44,790 nucleotides of DNA from BPGL01 sp035463115 (GTDB taxonomy: Bacteria > Actinomycetota > UBA4738 > HRBIN12). The stretch is taken from contig DATHTO010000034.1 of the NCBI GenBank assembly GCA_035463115.1, positions 1 to 44,790 on the forward strand. The letters run 5' to 3'. A model generated the notes under the pieces. That model saw nothing but the letters and a program-made list of their open reading frames with translations. It searched no databases and was not told the origin of the DNA. Of this stretch, positions 15,597-24,443 are shown one piece after another. The position numbers and the translations under genes are program-made. The number at the start of each line of letters is the position of its first letter. Position 1 is the first letter of the stretch.

Positions 15597-16897
15597 GCAG
15601 CTTCTTCCGCGACCGCGTCGGACTCGTCCAGCCGATGAAGATCCGCGACTTCCGGCTGCTCTGGACCGGCATGTTCGTGTCGATGGTGGGCGACGGCTTC
15701 TACTACGTCGCCGTGGCGTGGCAGGTGTACGACCTCTCGAACAGTCCCGCAGCGCTCGCGGGGGTCGGCATCGCGTGGAGCCTTCCGCAGGTCGCGGTGG
15801 TGCCCCTCGCCGGCGTGCTCGCGGATCGCGTGGATCGCCGATTCCTGATGATCGCGGCCGACGTGGTCCGTGCCGCCGCGATCGGCACGGTCGGCGTCCT
15901 GTCGATCATGGGAGTCCTGACGCTTCCCATGCTCGTCGGGCTCGTGGTGCTCTTCGGCGCCGGGCAGGCCATGTTCCATCCGGCCTTCCACTCGATCGTG
16001 CCAGAGATCGTGCCACCCGACATGCTCGTGCGCGCGAACGCGGTCGACCAGTTCGTCCGACCCTTCGCGTTGATGGTCGTCGGACCCGTGATCGGCGGCC
16101 AGTTGGTCGAGCACGCCGGGTCGGGGTGGGCCTTCGTCGCCGACGCCGGCACCTTCCTGTGGTCGGCGACGATGGTGGCGATGATCCGGCCTCGCCCGAG
16201 GCGCGAGCGCGACGAGCACGTGTCGGCCCTCCAGGAGGCGCTCGAGGGTCTCCGCTTCGTGCGCAGGACGCGCTGGCTCTTGATCACGATGTGCGCCTCG
16301 GTCCTCAGCCTGTTCGCCGTGTGGGGGCCATGGGAGACGCTGATGCCCTTCGTCGTGCGCAACGATCTCGGGGGCAGCGCGTCGGATCTGTCGTGGGTGT
16401 ACTTCTCCGGCGGCGTCGGAGCGGTGCTCGTCGCGGTGACGCTCGGCCAACGCGGCGCGCTGCCGCGTCGGGCGATGACGGTGCTCTATCTGGTCTGGGC
16501 CAGCGGGATGTTCGGAACCGCGTTGTTCGGCGTCGCGCGGACGCAGTGGCACGCTCGCTTCGCCGGGTTCGTCACCGAGGCGTCGATCGCGGCCTTGATC
16601 GTGCTGTGGTACTCGATCCTGCAGCGGCTCGTGCCCTCGCACCTGCTGGGCCGCGTGACGAGCCTCGACTGGATGATCACCCTCGCGGGCGTTCCGTTGT
16701 CGTTCGCAGCCGTCGGGCCGCTCGCCGGAGCGATCGGCGCCGATGCCACCTTGATCCTCGCCGGGCTCGTCGGCGGCGGCGTGACGCTGCTCTTCATGTT
16801 CATCCCGGGGGCTCGGCGTCCCGAGCACGACGGCAGCCTGCGGGACGTCGCGGAAGGCGACGAACCGGTTCCCAACCGTTCACCGGCCCTCCCGTAG
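15593..16897 (+). CDS. MFS exporter (MFS_3 / EntS-like)
   Basis: A 434-residue transporter with about 12 membrane helices. The first loop has the MFS signature GVLADRVDRRFLMI, and the N-terminus KIRDFRLLWTGMFVSMVGDG is typical of the MFS_3 group that includes the enterobactin exporter and macrolide efflux proteins. It would expel a small molecule by proton antiport; the substrate is unknown. The ATG overlaps a 15-codon leader ORF. The gene ends 9 bp before the aldo/keto reductase, whose own -10 hexamer lies over the MFS stop codon. Confidence 0.88.
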   Translation: MSSFFRDRVGLVQPMKIRDFRLLWTGMFVSMVGDGFYYVAVAWQVYDLSNSPAALAGVGIAWSLPQVAVVPLAGVLADRVDRRFLMIAADVVRAAAIGTVGVLSIMGVLTLPMLVGLVVLFGAGQAMFHPAFHSIVPEIVPPDMLVRANAVDQFVRPFALMVVGPVIGGQLVEHAGSGWAFVADAGTFLWSATMVAMIRPRPRRERDEHVSALQEALEGLRFVRRTRWLLITMCASVLSLFAVWGPWETLMPFVVRNDLGGSASDLSWVYFSGGVGAVLVAVTLGQRGALPRRAMTVLYLVWASGMFGTALFGVARTQWHARFAGFVTEASIAALIVLWYSILQRLVPSHLLGRVTSLDWMITLAGVPLSFAAVGPLAGAIGADATLILAGLVGGGVTLLFMFIPGARRPEHDGSLRDVAEGDEPVPNRSPALP

Positions 16898-16900
16898 ACT
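16895..16900 (+). promoter_or_regulatory. -10 hexamer for the aldo/keto reductase
   Basis: TAGACT ends 6 nt before ATG 16907, with the MFS stop TAG forming its first three bases. This spacing puts the ATG at +1. Confidence 0.6.
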
Positions 16901-16906
16901 CGCCTC

Positions 16907-17887
16907 ATGGCGATGGAGTACACCCACGTCGGGAAGCTCGGGCTCGTCGTCAGCCGCCTCTGCCTCGGCACGATGAACTTCGGCCCCCACACGCCGGAGG
17001 ACGCGTCGCACCGGATCCTCGACGCGGCCGTCGCGCACGGCATCAACTTCGTCGACACGGCGAACACGTACGGCCGCCACCTGGGCGTCGGCGCGACCGA
17101 GGAGATCATCGGGCGCTGGTTCGCCAGGGGGAGCGGCCGCCGGGAGAAGGTCGTCCTCGCCACGAAGGTCTGGGGCAAGATGGGCGACTGGCCGAACGAG
17201 GCCCGCCTGTCGAAGCTGGCGATCATCCGACAGTGCGAGGCGTCTCTGCGCCGGATGCAGACCGATCGGATCGACCTCTATCAGATGCACCACATCGACC
17301 GCGAGTCGTGGTGGGACGAGATCTGGGAGGCAATGGATCAGCTGAAGCGCGACGGCAAGATCCTGTACGTCGGCTCGTCCAACTTCGCCGGATGGCACAT
17401 CGCCCGCGCGAACGAGATCGCGGGCTGGCGTCGGAACTCGCTCGGCCTCGTGACGGAACAGTCGATCTACAACCTCAACGAGCGCACGATCGAGCTCGAG
17501 GTGATCCCCGCCGTCACCGAGTACGGCATGGGCCTGATCCCGTACAGCCCGCTCGCGGGCGGCCTGCTCGCCGGCGCCCTCGAGAAGGTCACGGAAGGCC
17601 GCCGCTCGACGGAATACCTGCAGGGCGAGATCGATACGGCGCGCGACAGGCTCGAGCGGTGGGAGCAGCTGTGCAAGGAGCTCGGTGAGCGACCGGCCGA
17701 CGTCGCCCTCGCGTGGCTGCTGCACCAGCCCGCGGTCACCGCGCCGCTGATCGGTCCGCGGACCGAGGACCAGCTCCTCGGGTCGATGCGCGCGCTCGAC
17801 GTGCGCATGAGCGACGACGTGCTGCGGAAGCTCGACGAGATCTTCCCCGGGCCGGGTGGTCCCGCGCCCGAGGCCTACGCCTGGTAG
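16907..17887 (+). CDS. aldo/keto reductase
   Basis: A 326-residue NADPH-dependent reductase with a TIM-barrel fold. The catalytic tetrad can be read: Asp and Tyr in FVDTANTYG, Lys in LATKVWG, and His in YQMHHID. Cofactor-binding elements include VGSSNFAGW, YSPLAGGLL and the late PLIGPRTEDQL. It resembles the YghZ/KCAB-beta and AKR11-13 groups of general detoxification enzymes. The substrate is unknown. The leaderless promoter supports ATG 16907 over the second ATG at 16913. Confidence 0.92.
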   Translation: MAMEYTHVGKLGLVVSRLCLGTMNFGPHTPEDASHRILDAAVAHGINFVDTANTYGRHLGVGATEEIIGRWFARGSGRREKVVLATKVWGKMGDWPNEARLSKLAIIRQCEASLRRMQTDRIDLYQMHHIDRESWWDEIWEAMDQLKRDGKILYVGSSNFAGWHIARANEIAGWRRNSLGLVTEQSIYNLNERTIELEVIPAVTEYGMGLIPYSPLAGGLLAGALEKVTEGRRSTEYLQGEIDTARDRLERWEQLCKELGERPADVALAWLLHQPAVTAPLIGPRTEDQLLGSMRALDVRMSDDVLRKLDEIFPGPGGPAPEAYAW

Positions 17888-17910
17888 CGGAGCCGTCGGG
17901 CGGCGCGGCC

Positions 17911-18780
17911 GTGGACGTCGGCATCGATTCCCTCTGCTGGCACATGCGCCTCGCGTCGGGTGCCGTCTCGATCGACGACGTCCTGGACGCCACCGCGGCG
18001 CTCGGTGCCCCGGTGTTGGCGGTGAACATGCCGCACGTCGCGGACCGCGACGTCGACGGCCTCGCCGAGCTCGCGGACCGCGCCTCGGGGCTCGGCGTGC
18101 GACTGCTCGCGCAGGGTGACTTCGTCGGCTCCGCACGGCGTGGCGACGAGCCGTCGGCCGGAGCCGAACGCGTGCGCGGCTGGGTCGAGCGGGCGACGGC
18201 GCTGCGGAGCCCGACGCTCCGTGTCGCGTCGGGGTTCTACCGTGCGGATCTCGCGGGACGGCCGGCGCTGATCGACGCCGAACGCCGTTACGTCACGGCG
18301 GTCCTGACCGAGGCCGCGCCGGCGGCGGTCGCGGCCGGCGTGCGGATCGTGCTCGAGAACCATTCCGATTTCACGGTCGACGAGTACGAGACGATCGTCG
18401 CCGACGTGGGCGTCGACCGCATGGGTGTGTGGCTCGACCTGATCAATCCGCTCGTGACCTTCGACGATCCGTTCCGCGCGATCGTGACGCTCGCCCCGCA
18501 CGCGTCGAGCGGGCACGTCCGCGACTTCGAGCTGCGTTCGATCCAGCAGCCCGACGGTTACCACCGGCGTGGGTTCGAGGTGCTCTACCGGTATCCGGGG
18601 GAGGGCGTGGCGCCGCTGTCGGAACTCGTGACGGCGCTCGTCACGGCGGTCGGCGACCGCCCGTACGACCTGTTGATCGAAGGCCTCGACAGCGTCGCCG
18701 ACGTCGACGATCAGGAGGGGCGGTTGTCGAAGGCGCTGCCGTTCGTCCGGCGTCTCGTCGAGGACGCGGGTTCGACGTGA
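17911..18780 (+). CDS. xylose-isomerase-like TIM-barrel protein (sugar epimerase/isomerase family)
   Basis: A 289-residue protein of the AP-endonuclease-2 / xylose-isomerase-like TIM-barrel superfamily. It starts VDVGIDSLCWH, has a metal-ligand strand IVLENHSDF, then WLDLINPL, the histidine-bearing GHVRDFE, and a late DLLIEGLDS strand. Such proteins isomerise or epimerise sugars or inositol derivatives using a divalent metal. The GTG is chosen by homology to the family's first strand; no ribosome-binding site is clear. It lies 23 bp after the aldo/keto reductase, probably co-transcribed, which could mean a joint role in sugar catabolism. Confidence 0.75.
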   Translation: MDVGIDSLCWHMRLASGAVSIDDVLDATAALGAPVLAVNMPHVADRDVDGLAELADRASGLGVRLLAQGDFVGSARRGDEPSAGAERVRGWVERATALRSPTLRVASGFYRADLAGRPALIDAERRYVTAVLTEAAPAAVAAGVRIVLENHSDFTVDEYETIVADVGVDRMGVWLDLINPLVTFDDPFRAIVTLAPHASSGHVRDFELRSIQQPDGYHRRGFEVLYRYPGEGVAPLSELVTALVTAVGDRPYDLLIEGLDSVADVDDQEGRLSKALPFVRRLVEDAGST

Positions 18781-18796
18781 CCGGACCGACGCGGCG

Positions 18797-19645
18797 TCAG
18801 CCGCCGAGGGCGCGCTCGATCTCGCGGGCCGCCTCCATCACCGCCGGCGCGTAGCGCTTCGCCGAGATCCGGCCGATCCGCGACGTCGGCCCGCTGATCG
18901 AGACGACGGCGACCAGCTCGCCGTGCGGCCCGAGGACGGGTGCGGAGACGCTTCCGACGCCGGGCTGCCGCTCGCCGGCGCTCGAGGCCCATCCCTGTCG
19001 GCGCGCCGTGACGAGCTGGGCCAGGAGACGTTCGGGCGTCGGCGTCGTCTCGGTCTTCTGCTCGACCTGCGCGGCGTAGCGTTCCTGCTCGTCCCTCGGC
19101 ATCCACGCGAGGAAGATCTTGCCGGCGGAGCCGTAGACCATCGGCAGCACGGCGCCCACCGGAACGATGGTCCGGAGCTCGCTCGAGGACTGCACGGATT
19201 CGATGCACATGCGTTCGCCCTGCATGAACCCGACGTAGAGCTGCGCGCTCTCGCCGGTGGCCCGTGCGAGACGCTCCAGCGCCGGTCGCGCGACGGCCTT
19301 CAGCTGGAACTCCTGATGGGCGGTCGTTCCGAGCTCGAGGAGGCGGGGACCGAGGCGGTAGCCGACGCCGCCCTGGTAGGCGATGAACCCGTGGTCCTCG
19401 AGCGACTTCAAGAGCCGGTGGGCGGTGGTGCGGGTGAGGCCCACCTCGCGGACGACGTCGGCGTGCGTGCGTGCTCCGTGCGCGATCGCGTCGAGGATCG
19501 CGACGGAACGATCGAGCACGCCGACGCCCGTGTCGGCGACCTGGATCCCCAGGTTCGGTGGCGCCGTCCAGGTGTCACGGATGCGGGACCGCGGGACGCT
19601 CGCGGCCGTGTACGTCCCCGGAGGCGGTGGTAGGGTGCTCGGCAT
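18797..19645 (-). CDS. IclR-family regulator of leuCD (NdgR/LtbR-like)
   Basis: A 282-residue regulator. An N-terminal winged helix (about 30-95; HADVVREVGLTRTTAHRLLK) is followed by the IclR effector domain with SVQSSSELRTIVPVGAVLP and GSAGKIFLAW. In actinobacteria the gene divergent from leuCD is almost always an IclR protein (NdgR in Streptomyces, LtbR in Corynebacterium) controlling leucine biosynthesis; the same arrangement here makes this the likely orthologue. Its start codon lies 3 bp from the first of two GTTCC-type inverted repeats, so it probably represses itself and leuCD. The N-terminus seems 30-40 residues longer than in typical members. Confidence 0.85.
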   Translation of the reverse strand: MPSTLPPPPGTYTAASVPRSRIRDTWTAPPNLGIQVADTGVGVLDRSVAILDAIAHGARTHADVVREVGLTRTTAHRLLKSLEDHGFIAYQGGVGYRLGPRLLELGTTAHQEFQLKAVARPALERLARATGESAQLYVGFMQGERMCIESVQSSSELRTIVPVGAVLPMVYGSAGKIFLAWMPRDEQERYAAQVEQKTETTPTPERLLAQLVTARRQGWASSAGERQPGVGSVSAPVLGPHGELVAVVSISGPTSRIGRISAKRYAPAVMEAAREIERALGG

Positions 19646-19648
19646 GAT

Positions 19649-19694
19649 GTTCCGTATATCGGTACCACAGTTCCACTATGCGGAACAACGGAAC
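19649..19694. promoter_or_regulatory. putative IclR-type operators between regulator and leuC
   Basis: A perfect inverted repeat GTTCC-N7-GGAAC lies at 19670-19686, and a near copy GTTCC-N7-GGTAC at 19649-19665. Their centres are 21 bp apart (two helical turns). An extra GGAAC half site is at 19690-19694. The sites cover the space where both divergent promoters must lie. Confidence 0.6.
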
Positions 19695-19751
19695 GCGACC
19701 AATCGGGACCGCGCCAGGACCTGAACGCCCGCGCCGGGAGGAAGCCCTCGG

Positions 19752-21143
19752 ATGCCACAGACGCTCGCCGAGAAGGTGTGGGAACGCCACGTCGTGCACC
19801 GTGCCGACGGTGAGCCCGATCTCCTCTACGTCGACCTGCACCTGATCCACGAGGTCACGAGCCCGCAGGCGTTCGACGGCCTCCGCCTGCACGGGCGCGA
19901 CGTCCGCCGCCCGGAGCTCACGGTCGCGACGATGGACCACAACGTTCCGACCACCGACGGCCCCGTGACCGACGAGATCAGCGCACGGCAGATGGAGGCC
20001 CTGCGCAGGAACGCCGCCGACTTCGGCATCACGCTGTACCCCTGGGGCGGCGCCGGTCAGGGGATCGTCCACGTGATCGGCCCGGAGATGGGCTACACGC
20101 AGCCCGGCATGACGATCGTCTGCGGCGACTCGCACACCTCGACCCACGGCGCGTTCGGCGCCCTCGCCTTCGGCATCGGCACGTCGGAGGTCGAGCACGT
20201 CCTCGCCACGCAGACGCTTCCGCAGCGCAAGGCGAAGACGATGGCGATCACGGTCGACGGCCAGCTGCCGGCGAACTGCAGCGCCAAGGACATCATCCTC
20301 GCGATCATCAACACGATCGGAACCGGAGGCGGCGTCGGTCACGTCGTCGAGTATCGCGGCGAGGCGATCCGGGCACTCTCGATGGAAGGACGCATGACGA
20401 TCTGCAACATGTCGATCGAGGGAGGCGCGCGCGCCGGCATGGTGGCTCCCGACGACACGACCTTCGCCTACGTCGAGGGCAAGCCCCATGCGCCGAAGGG
20501 CCCGCGGTGGGAAGAGGCGCTCGACGACTGGCGCTCGCTCCCGAGTGACCCCGATGCGAGCTTCGACACCGAGGTCACGCTCGATGCGTCGACGCTCAAG
20601 CCCTTCGTCTCGTGGGGGACGAACCCCGCGCAGTCGGTGACGATCGATGACGTGGTTCCGTCGCCCGACGACTTCGACGACCCTCAGCGCAGGGAAGCCG
20701 CGGAGCGCGCGTTGACCTACATGGCGCTCGAGGCGGGCACCCCCGTCCGCGACATCCGCCCCGACACGATCTTCATCGGCTCCTGCACGAACTCCCGCAT
20801 CGAGGACCTCCGTGTCGCAGCCGACATCGTGAACGGACGCACGGTGGCCGACGGTCTGCGTGCCCTGGTCGTCCCCGGGTCCGTCGCCGTGAAGCTCCAG
20901 GCGGAGAAGGAAGGGCTCGACGAGGTCTTCACCGGCGCCGGTTTCGAGTGGCGCGGCGCCGGATGCTCGATGTGCCTGGGGATGAACCCCGACATCCTGA
21001 AGCCGGGCGACCGCAGCGCGAGCACGTCGAACCGGAACTTCGAGGGGCGGCAGGGCAAGGGCGGGCGAACCCATCTCGTCAGCCCGCGCGTCGCCGCCGC
21101 GACGGCCGTCGCCGGCCATTTCACGACTCCGGAGGACCTGTAG
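19752..21143 (+). CDS. leuC: 3-isopropylmalate dehydratase large subunit
   Basis: A 463-residue aconitase-family enzyme that, with LeuD, isomerises 2-isopropylmalate to 3-isopropylmalate in leucine synthesis. It carries one [4Fe-4S] cluster. Visible marks are the start MPQTLAEKVWERHVV, the HEVTSPQAF, GDSHTSTHGAFG and KAKTMAI segments, and cluster cysteines in FIGSCTNSR and GCSMCLGMNPD. The length is normal for the family. The ATG is preceded by GGGAGG. It is followed 2 bp later by leuD and transcribed divergently from the IclR regulator. leuA and leuB are not in the window. Confidence 0.97.
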   Translation: MPQTLAEKVWERHVVHRADGEPDLLYVDLHLIHEVTSPQAFDGLRLHGRDVRRPELTVATMDHNVPTTDGPVTDEISARQMEALRRNAADFGITLYPWGGAGQGIVHVIGPEMGYTQPGMTIVCGDSHTSTHGAFGALAFGIGTSEVEHVLATQTLPQRKAKTMAITVDGQLPANCSAKDIILAIINTIGTGGGVGHVVEYRGEAIRALSMEGRMTICNMSIEGGARAGMVAPDDTTFAYVEGKPHAPKGPRWEEALDDWRSLPSDPDASFDTEVTLDASTLKPFVSWGTNPAQSVTIDDVVPSPDDFDDPQRREAAERALTYMALEAGTPVRDIRPDTIFIGSCTNSRIEDLRVAADIVNGRTVADGLRALVVPGSVAVKLQAEKEGLDEVFTGAGFEWRGAGCSMCLGMNPDILKPGDRSASTSNRNFEGRQGKGGRTHLVSPRVAAATAVAGHFTTPEDL

Positions 21144-21145
21144 CC

Positions 21146-21730
21146 GTGCAGGCGTTCACGCGACACACGGGCTCCGCCGTTCCGCTGGATCGTTCCGACG
21201 TCGACACCGACCAGATCATCCCGGCGCAGTACCTGAAACGGGTCGAGCGCACGGGATACGGCGAGTTCCTGTTCGACGAGTGGCGCAAGGACCCGAGCTT
21301 CGTGCTGAACGACGAGCGGTTCGCCGGCGCGACGATCCTCCTCGCCGGCCACAACTTCGGCAGTGGATCGAGCCGCGAGCACGCCGTGTGGGCGATCGAG
21401 GACTACGGGTTCCGCGCGGTGATCGCCCCCAGCTTCGCCGACATCTTCCGGAACAACTGCACGAAGATCGGCGTGTTGCCGGTGGAGCTCCCACAGGAGT
21501 CGGTCCGTTCGTTGATGGACGCGGTCCTCGACGACCCGGCGACCGAGATCACGATCGACCTGGAGGATCGCAGCGTGACGGCGCCCGTCGTCCAGGAGAC
21601 GTTCCCGATCGACGACTACACGAGGTGGCGGCTGCTCGAGGGCCTCGACGACATCGGCCTCACGCTGCGGGTGCAGCACGAGATCGCGTCGTACGAGTCG
21701 CTCCGCCCCGAGTGGTTGCCGACGGCCTGA
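21146..21730 (+). CDS. leuD: 3-isopropylmalate dehydratase small subunit
   Basis: A 194-residue swivel-domain partner of LeuC. Typical segments are DVDTDQIIPAQYLKR near the start, GHNFGSGSSREHAVWAI, and FADIFRNNCTKIGVLPV. The GTG at 21146 is chosen because GGAGG lies about 10 bp upstream and the family starts with MxxFxxxTG; a longer open frame running back into leuC is not credible. It forms an operon with leuC and converges with the alpha/beta hydrolase. Confidence 0.96.
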   Translation: MQAFTRHTGSAVPLDRSDVDTDQIIPAQYLKRVERTGYGEFLFDEWRKDPSFVLNDERFAGATILLAGHNFGSGSSREHAVWAIEDYGFRAVIAPSFADIFRNNCTKIGVLPVELPQESVRSLMDAVLDDPATEITIDLEDRSVTAPVVQETFPIDDYTRWRLLEGLDDIGLTLRVQHEIASYESLRPEWLPTA

Positions 21731-21794
21731 GCGTCAGCTCGCCGCGCGGCCGACGGGCGTAAGCGTCACCTCGCCGCGCTGCCGACGAACGTCC
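21731..21794 (+). repeat. imperfect 32-bp tandem duplication
   Basis: Units 21731-21762 and 21763-21794 match at about 26 of 32 positions. The second unit includes the last codons and stop of the alpha/beta hydrolase gene, so the first unit is a decayed copy of that gene's 3' end between the two convergent genes. Confidence 0.6.
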
Positions 21795-22956
21795 GCAGCG
21801 TGAGGGCGTAGCCCTCGCCGTCGACGTTCCAGCACTCGACGTGCCCCGCCTCGGCGCACGTCACGAGGGTCACGGTGTCCGGCAGGAGCCTCGCGAACCG
21901 CCTGCTCGTCGCGACCGGGATCGTCGTGTCGTCCACGCCATGGAAGACGAGGAAGGGGATCTCGCCGTAGGCGTCGGTGTCCTCGAGGTAGTCGAGCTCG
22001 TCCCACCGAACGTCGAACCGCTGGTCGGCGATCCACTTCGCGACGGCGGTGAGCGACGAGGGAAGCGGAACGTCGACCACCGGAAGCCGCTCCCGCGTGG
22101 CGTTGTCGTCGACGGTCGCCGAGAGGTCGAGCATCGGCGCGTCGAGCACCACGCCGGCCACGGCGTCGGTGACGCCGCTCCGCTGCAGGAACGACATCAC
22201 GATCCCGCCGCCCATCGACACGCCGTACAGCACGACGCGCTCGGCGCCCTCGCGTCGCGCGTGGAGGACGGCTGCCTCGAGGTCCTTCCACTCGGTGAGG
22301 CCGTACCGCAGCAGGCCGCTCGGGTCCTCGGGCGCGCCGGCGTCGTTCCGATACGTGATCGACAGGGACGGAACGCCGGCTTCCTGGAACGCCGGCAGGA
22401 CGCGGGCGCCGTCGAGCCGCGTCATCTCGTTGCCGTGGACGAGGATCGCCCACGTGGTCGCACCGGGTTCGCCGGGCACGAACCACGCCGGGAACGCGCC
22501 GAGTTCACCGCGGACCGTCACCTCCTCGACGTCGGTGGGTGGCGCATCCCACCCTCGGAAGTCCAGCTGCGCGTCGTCGCCCTCGGTCGGCATGTCGCCG
22601 TCGAGCAGCAGGAACGCGCGCGTCACCGTGTCGTCGTTCCGCTCGAGGATGCCGCCGACCTGGCCGTAGCCGTCGTCCCACCGGAGGCCCCACACGCCGT
22701 CGACGTCGACGCTCGGGGCCTCGTCGGTGACCGCGAGCGTCACGGTGGGTGCCGACGTCGCATCGTCGGCGACCGCCACGATGTCGGTGGTCGGCTGGAA
22801 CGCCGTCGCATCGCGACGAGCTTCACCGCTCAGCGCTCGCTCATGGATCCGTTCGGAGAAGTACCAGCCGCCACCTCCGTAGAAGACGATCGTGAGCACC
22901 AGCACGGTCAGCAACAGCCGGAGCGGCCATCGACGCCGACGCGGGTCGTCACCCAT
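21766..22956 (-). CDS. membrane-anchored alpha/beta hydrolase
   Basis: A 396-residue protein with an N-terminal membrane anchor (LRLLLTVLVLTIVFYGGGGWYF, near residues 13-34), an N-terminal beta domain, then an alpha/beta-hydrolase domain. The oxyanion strand is AILVHGNEM, the nucleophile elbow is GVSMGGGIVMSF, the acid is in FHGVDDTTIP, and the catalytic His is in EAGHVECW. It faces outside the cytoplasm and probably hydrolyses an ester or peptide; the substrate is unknown. Its start overlaps the end of the nicotinate phosphoribosyltransferase gene by 8 bp, so it is co-transcribed with it. Confidence 0.82.
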   Translation of the reverse strand: MGDDPRRRRWPLRLLLTVLVLTIVFYGGGGWYFSERIHERALSGEARRDATAFQPTTDIVAVADDATSAPTVTLAVTDEAPSVDVDGVWGLRWDDGYGQVGGILERNDDTVTRAFLLLDGDMPTEGDDAQLDFRGWDAPPTDVEEVTVRGELGAFPAWFVPGEPGATTWAILVHGNEMTRLDGARVLPAFQEAGVPSLSITYRNDAGAPEDPSGLLRYGLTEWKDLEAAVLHARREGAERVVLYGVSMGGGIVMSFLQRSGVTDAVAGVVLDAPMLDLSATVDDNATRERLPVVDVPLPSSLTAVAKWIADQRFDVRWDELDYLEDTDAYGEIPFLVFHGVDDTTIPVATSRRFARLLPDTVTLVTCAEAGHVECWNVDGEGYALTLRTFVGSAAR

Positions 22957-24292
22957 GGTGCTCGAGCCCGGCGCGGTCGAGCGCCTCGCCGCGGGCGCGA
23001 TGCGTCAGCGCCTCGAGCGCCGGTGTCCGCGCGACCTCGACGTGCGCGGGGCGCTCGAGCTTCCGAGACGCTGCCGGCACCCGCGCGAGGTCGTGCTCGA
23101 AGGTCTTTCGCAGGTGCGACAGCGGTGGCGACGGCGCCATCCTGTGGCCGTCACGCATCACCGGTTCGAGCAGCGGCCGCATGCCCGGGGGTGTCGGCTC
23201 GTCGCGCAGGCCGAGGACGTCGGCGTGCTCGCCCTCGTCGCGTCGCCAGATCTGCTTGCGACCCGGCGCGGTCATCTTGCCGGACGAGAGCTTGATCGTC
23301 GGACGGCCGCCGAACTCGACCAGCTTGTACACCGAGTCGACGTACGGCGCGTCGGCGGACACGCCGAGCTGCGTTCCGACACCGAACGCGTCGACGGGCA
23401 CGTCCTGCCGCACGAGCGCGTCCACCTCGTGCTCGTCGAGGCCACCGCTCGCGAAGATCCGGGCGGTCGGAAGCCCGGCCTCGTCGAGGAGGCTCCGTGC
23501 CTCGCGCGCGAGGTGCGCGAGGTCGCCGCTGTCCAGGCGAACCGCGAGCCGATCGGTCAGGCCGAGCCGCTGGGCGACCTCGATCGCGGTCTTGACCCCG
23601 TTCACCGTGTCGTAGGTGTCGACCAGGAACGTCGTCCGACCGGGATGATCCTCGGCGAAGGCGAGGAACGCCGCTTCTTCCGTCGGGAAGGCGGCAACGA
23701 ACGAGTGCGCCATCGTGCCGGCGACCTCGAGGTCGTAGCGGCGGGCCGCCTCGACGTTCGACGTCGCGGCGAACCCGACGATCGCGGAGTCCCGCGCCAC
23801 CGCCATCGCGGCTTCGGTGCCGTGCGTCCGCCGGAACGCGAAGTCGACGACGCGTCGGCCGTCGGCCGCGAGCACGTACCGCGCGGCCTTCGACGCGATC
23901 GTCGTGTGGAGCGTGACCTGGTTCAGCAGGATCGTCTCGACGAGCTGCGCGATCGGGATCGGCGCCGTGACCTCGAGGATCGGCTCGTCCCCGTACACGA
24001 CGGTTCCTTCCGGGACCGCCCAGACCTCGCCGTCGAACGAGACCGCTCTGAAGTCCTCGAGCGCCCGCTCGTCGAAGCCGATCGACGCCAGGTACCTCAG
24101 GTCGTCGTCGGTGAATCCGAAGTCCTCCAGCACGTCGAGGCACGCCTCGAGGCCGGCCGCCACCAGGAACCCCCGCTCGTCGGGAACGTTCCGGACGTAG
24201 AGGCTGAAGGTCGCGTCGGCCGTCATGTCGCGGCGCAGGTAGCTCGCCGCCATGTTCAGCTCGTACAGGTCCGTTCGGAGGCCGCCGGGCAC
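22949..24292 (-). CDS. pncB: nicotinate phosphoribosyltransferase
   Basis: A 447-residue enzyme that makes nicotinate mononucleotide from nicotinate and PRPP in NAD salvage. Family marks are LRTDLYELNMAASYL at the start, DFAFRRTHGTEAA, VDTYDTVNGVKTAI, VRLDSGDL and FGVGTQLGVS. The GTG start is fixed by a TAGGCT -10 hexamer ending 7 nt upstream; the longer open frame (to 24508) would run through the divergent hydrogenase promoter. It faces the hydrogenase operon, whose gamma subunit uses NAD(P), but a functional link is only a guess. Confidence 0.93.
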   Translation of the reverse strand: MPGGLRTDLYELNMAASYLRRDMTADATFSLYVRNVPDERGFLVAAGLEACLDVLEDFGFTDDDLRYLASIGFDERALEDFRAVSFDGEVWAVPEGTVVYGDEPILEVTAPIPIAQLVETILLNQVTLHTTIASKAARYVLAADGRRVVDFAFRRTHGTEAAMAVARDSAIVGFAATSNVEAARRYDLEVAGTMAHSFVAAFPTEEAAFLAFAEDHPGRTTFLVDTYDTVNGVKTAIEVAQRLGLTDRLAVRLDSGDLAHLAREARSLLDEAGLPTARIFASGGLDEHEVDALVRQDVPVDAFGVGTQLGVSADAPYVDSVYKLVEFGGRPTIKLSSGKMTAPGRKQIWRRDEGEHADVLGLRDEPTPPGMRPLLEPVMRDGHRMAPSPPLSHLRKTFEHDLARVPAASRKLERPAHVEVARTPALEALTHRARGEALDRAGLEHHG

Positions 24293-24299
24293 GGCCCGG

Positions 24300-24305
24300 A
24301 GCCTA
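24300..24305 (-). promoter_or_regulatory. -10 hexamer for nicotinate phosphoribosyltransferase
   Basis: TAGGCT on the minus strand ends 7 nt before GTG 24292. It supports a leaderless start. Confidence 0.5.
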
Positions 24306-24443
24306 GCTGCCCCGGACCCCGCCCTGCCGAACGAGGGCCGTTCGGGGGCCGACGAGCGAGGAGGGTCCCGACCGGACACGGTCTTTCGGCCGCCGTCGTC
24401 ATCGGTCTGCGCCTCGACGATGGAGGCAAAGGAGGACGCCGCC

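Noticed and set aside
15269..16828. A 519-codon minus-strand frame opposite the MFS gene
   Set aside because: Its composition (His, Glu, Arg, Asp runs) is that of an antisense shadow, with no start signal and no domain.
19687..19751. A leucine attenuator leader peptide upstream of leuC
   Set aside because: No short ORF with leucine codons and no terminator hairpin are present in the 65 bp before leuC; the IclR operators explain regulation more simply.
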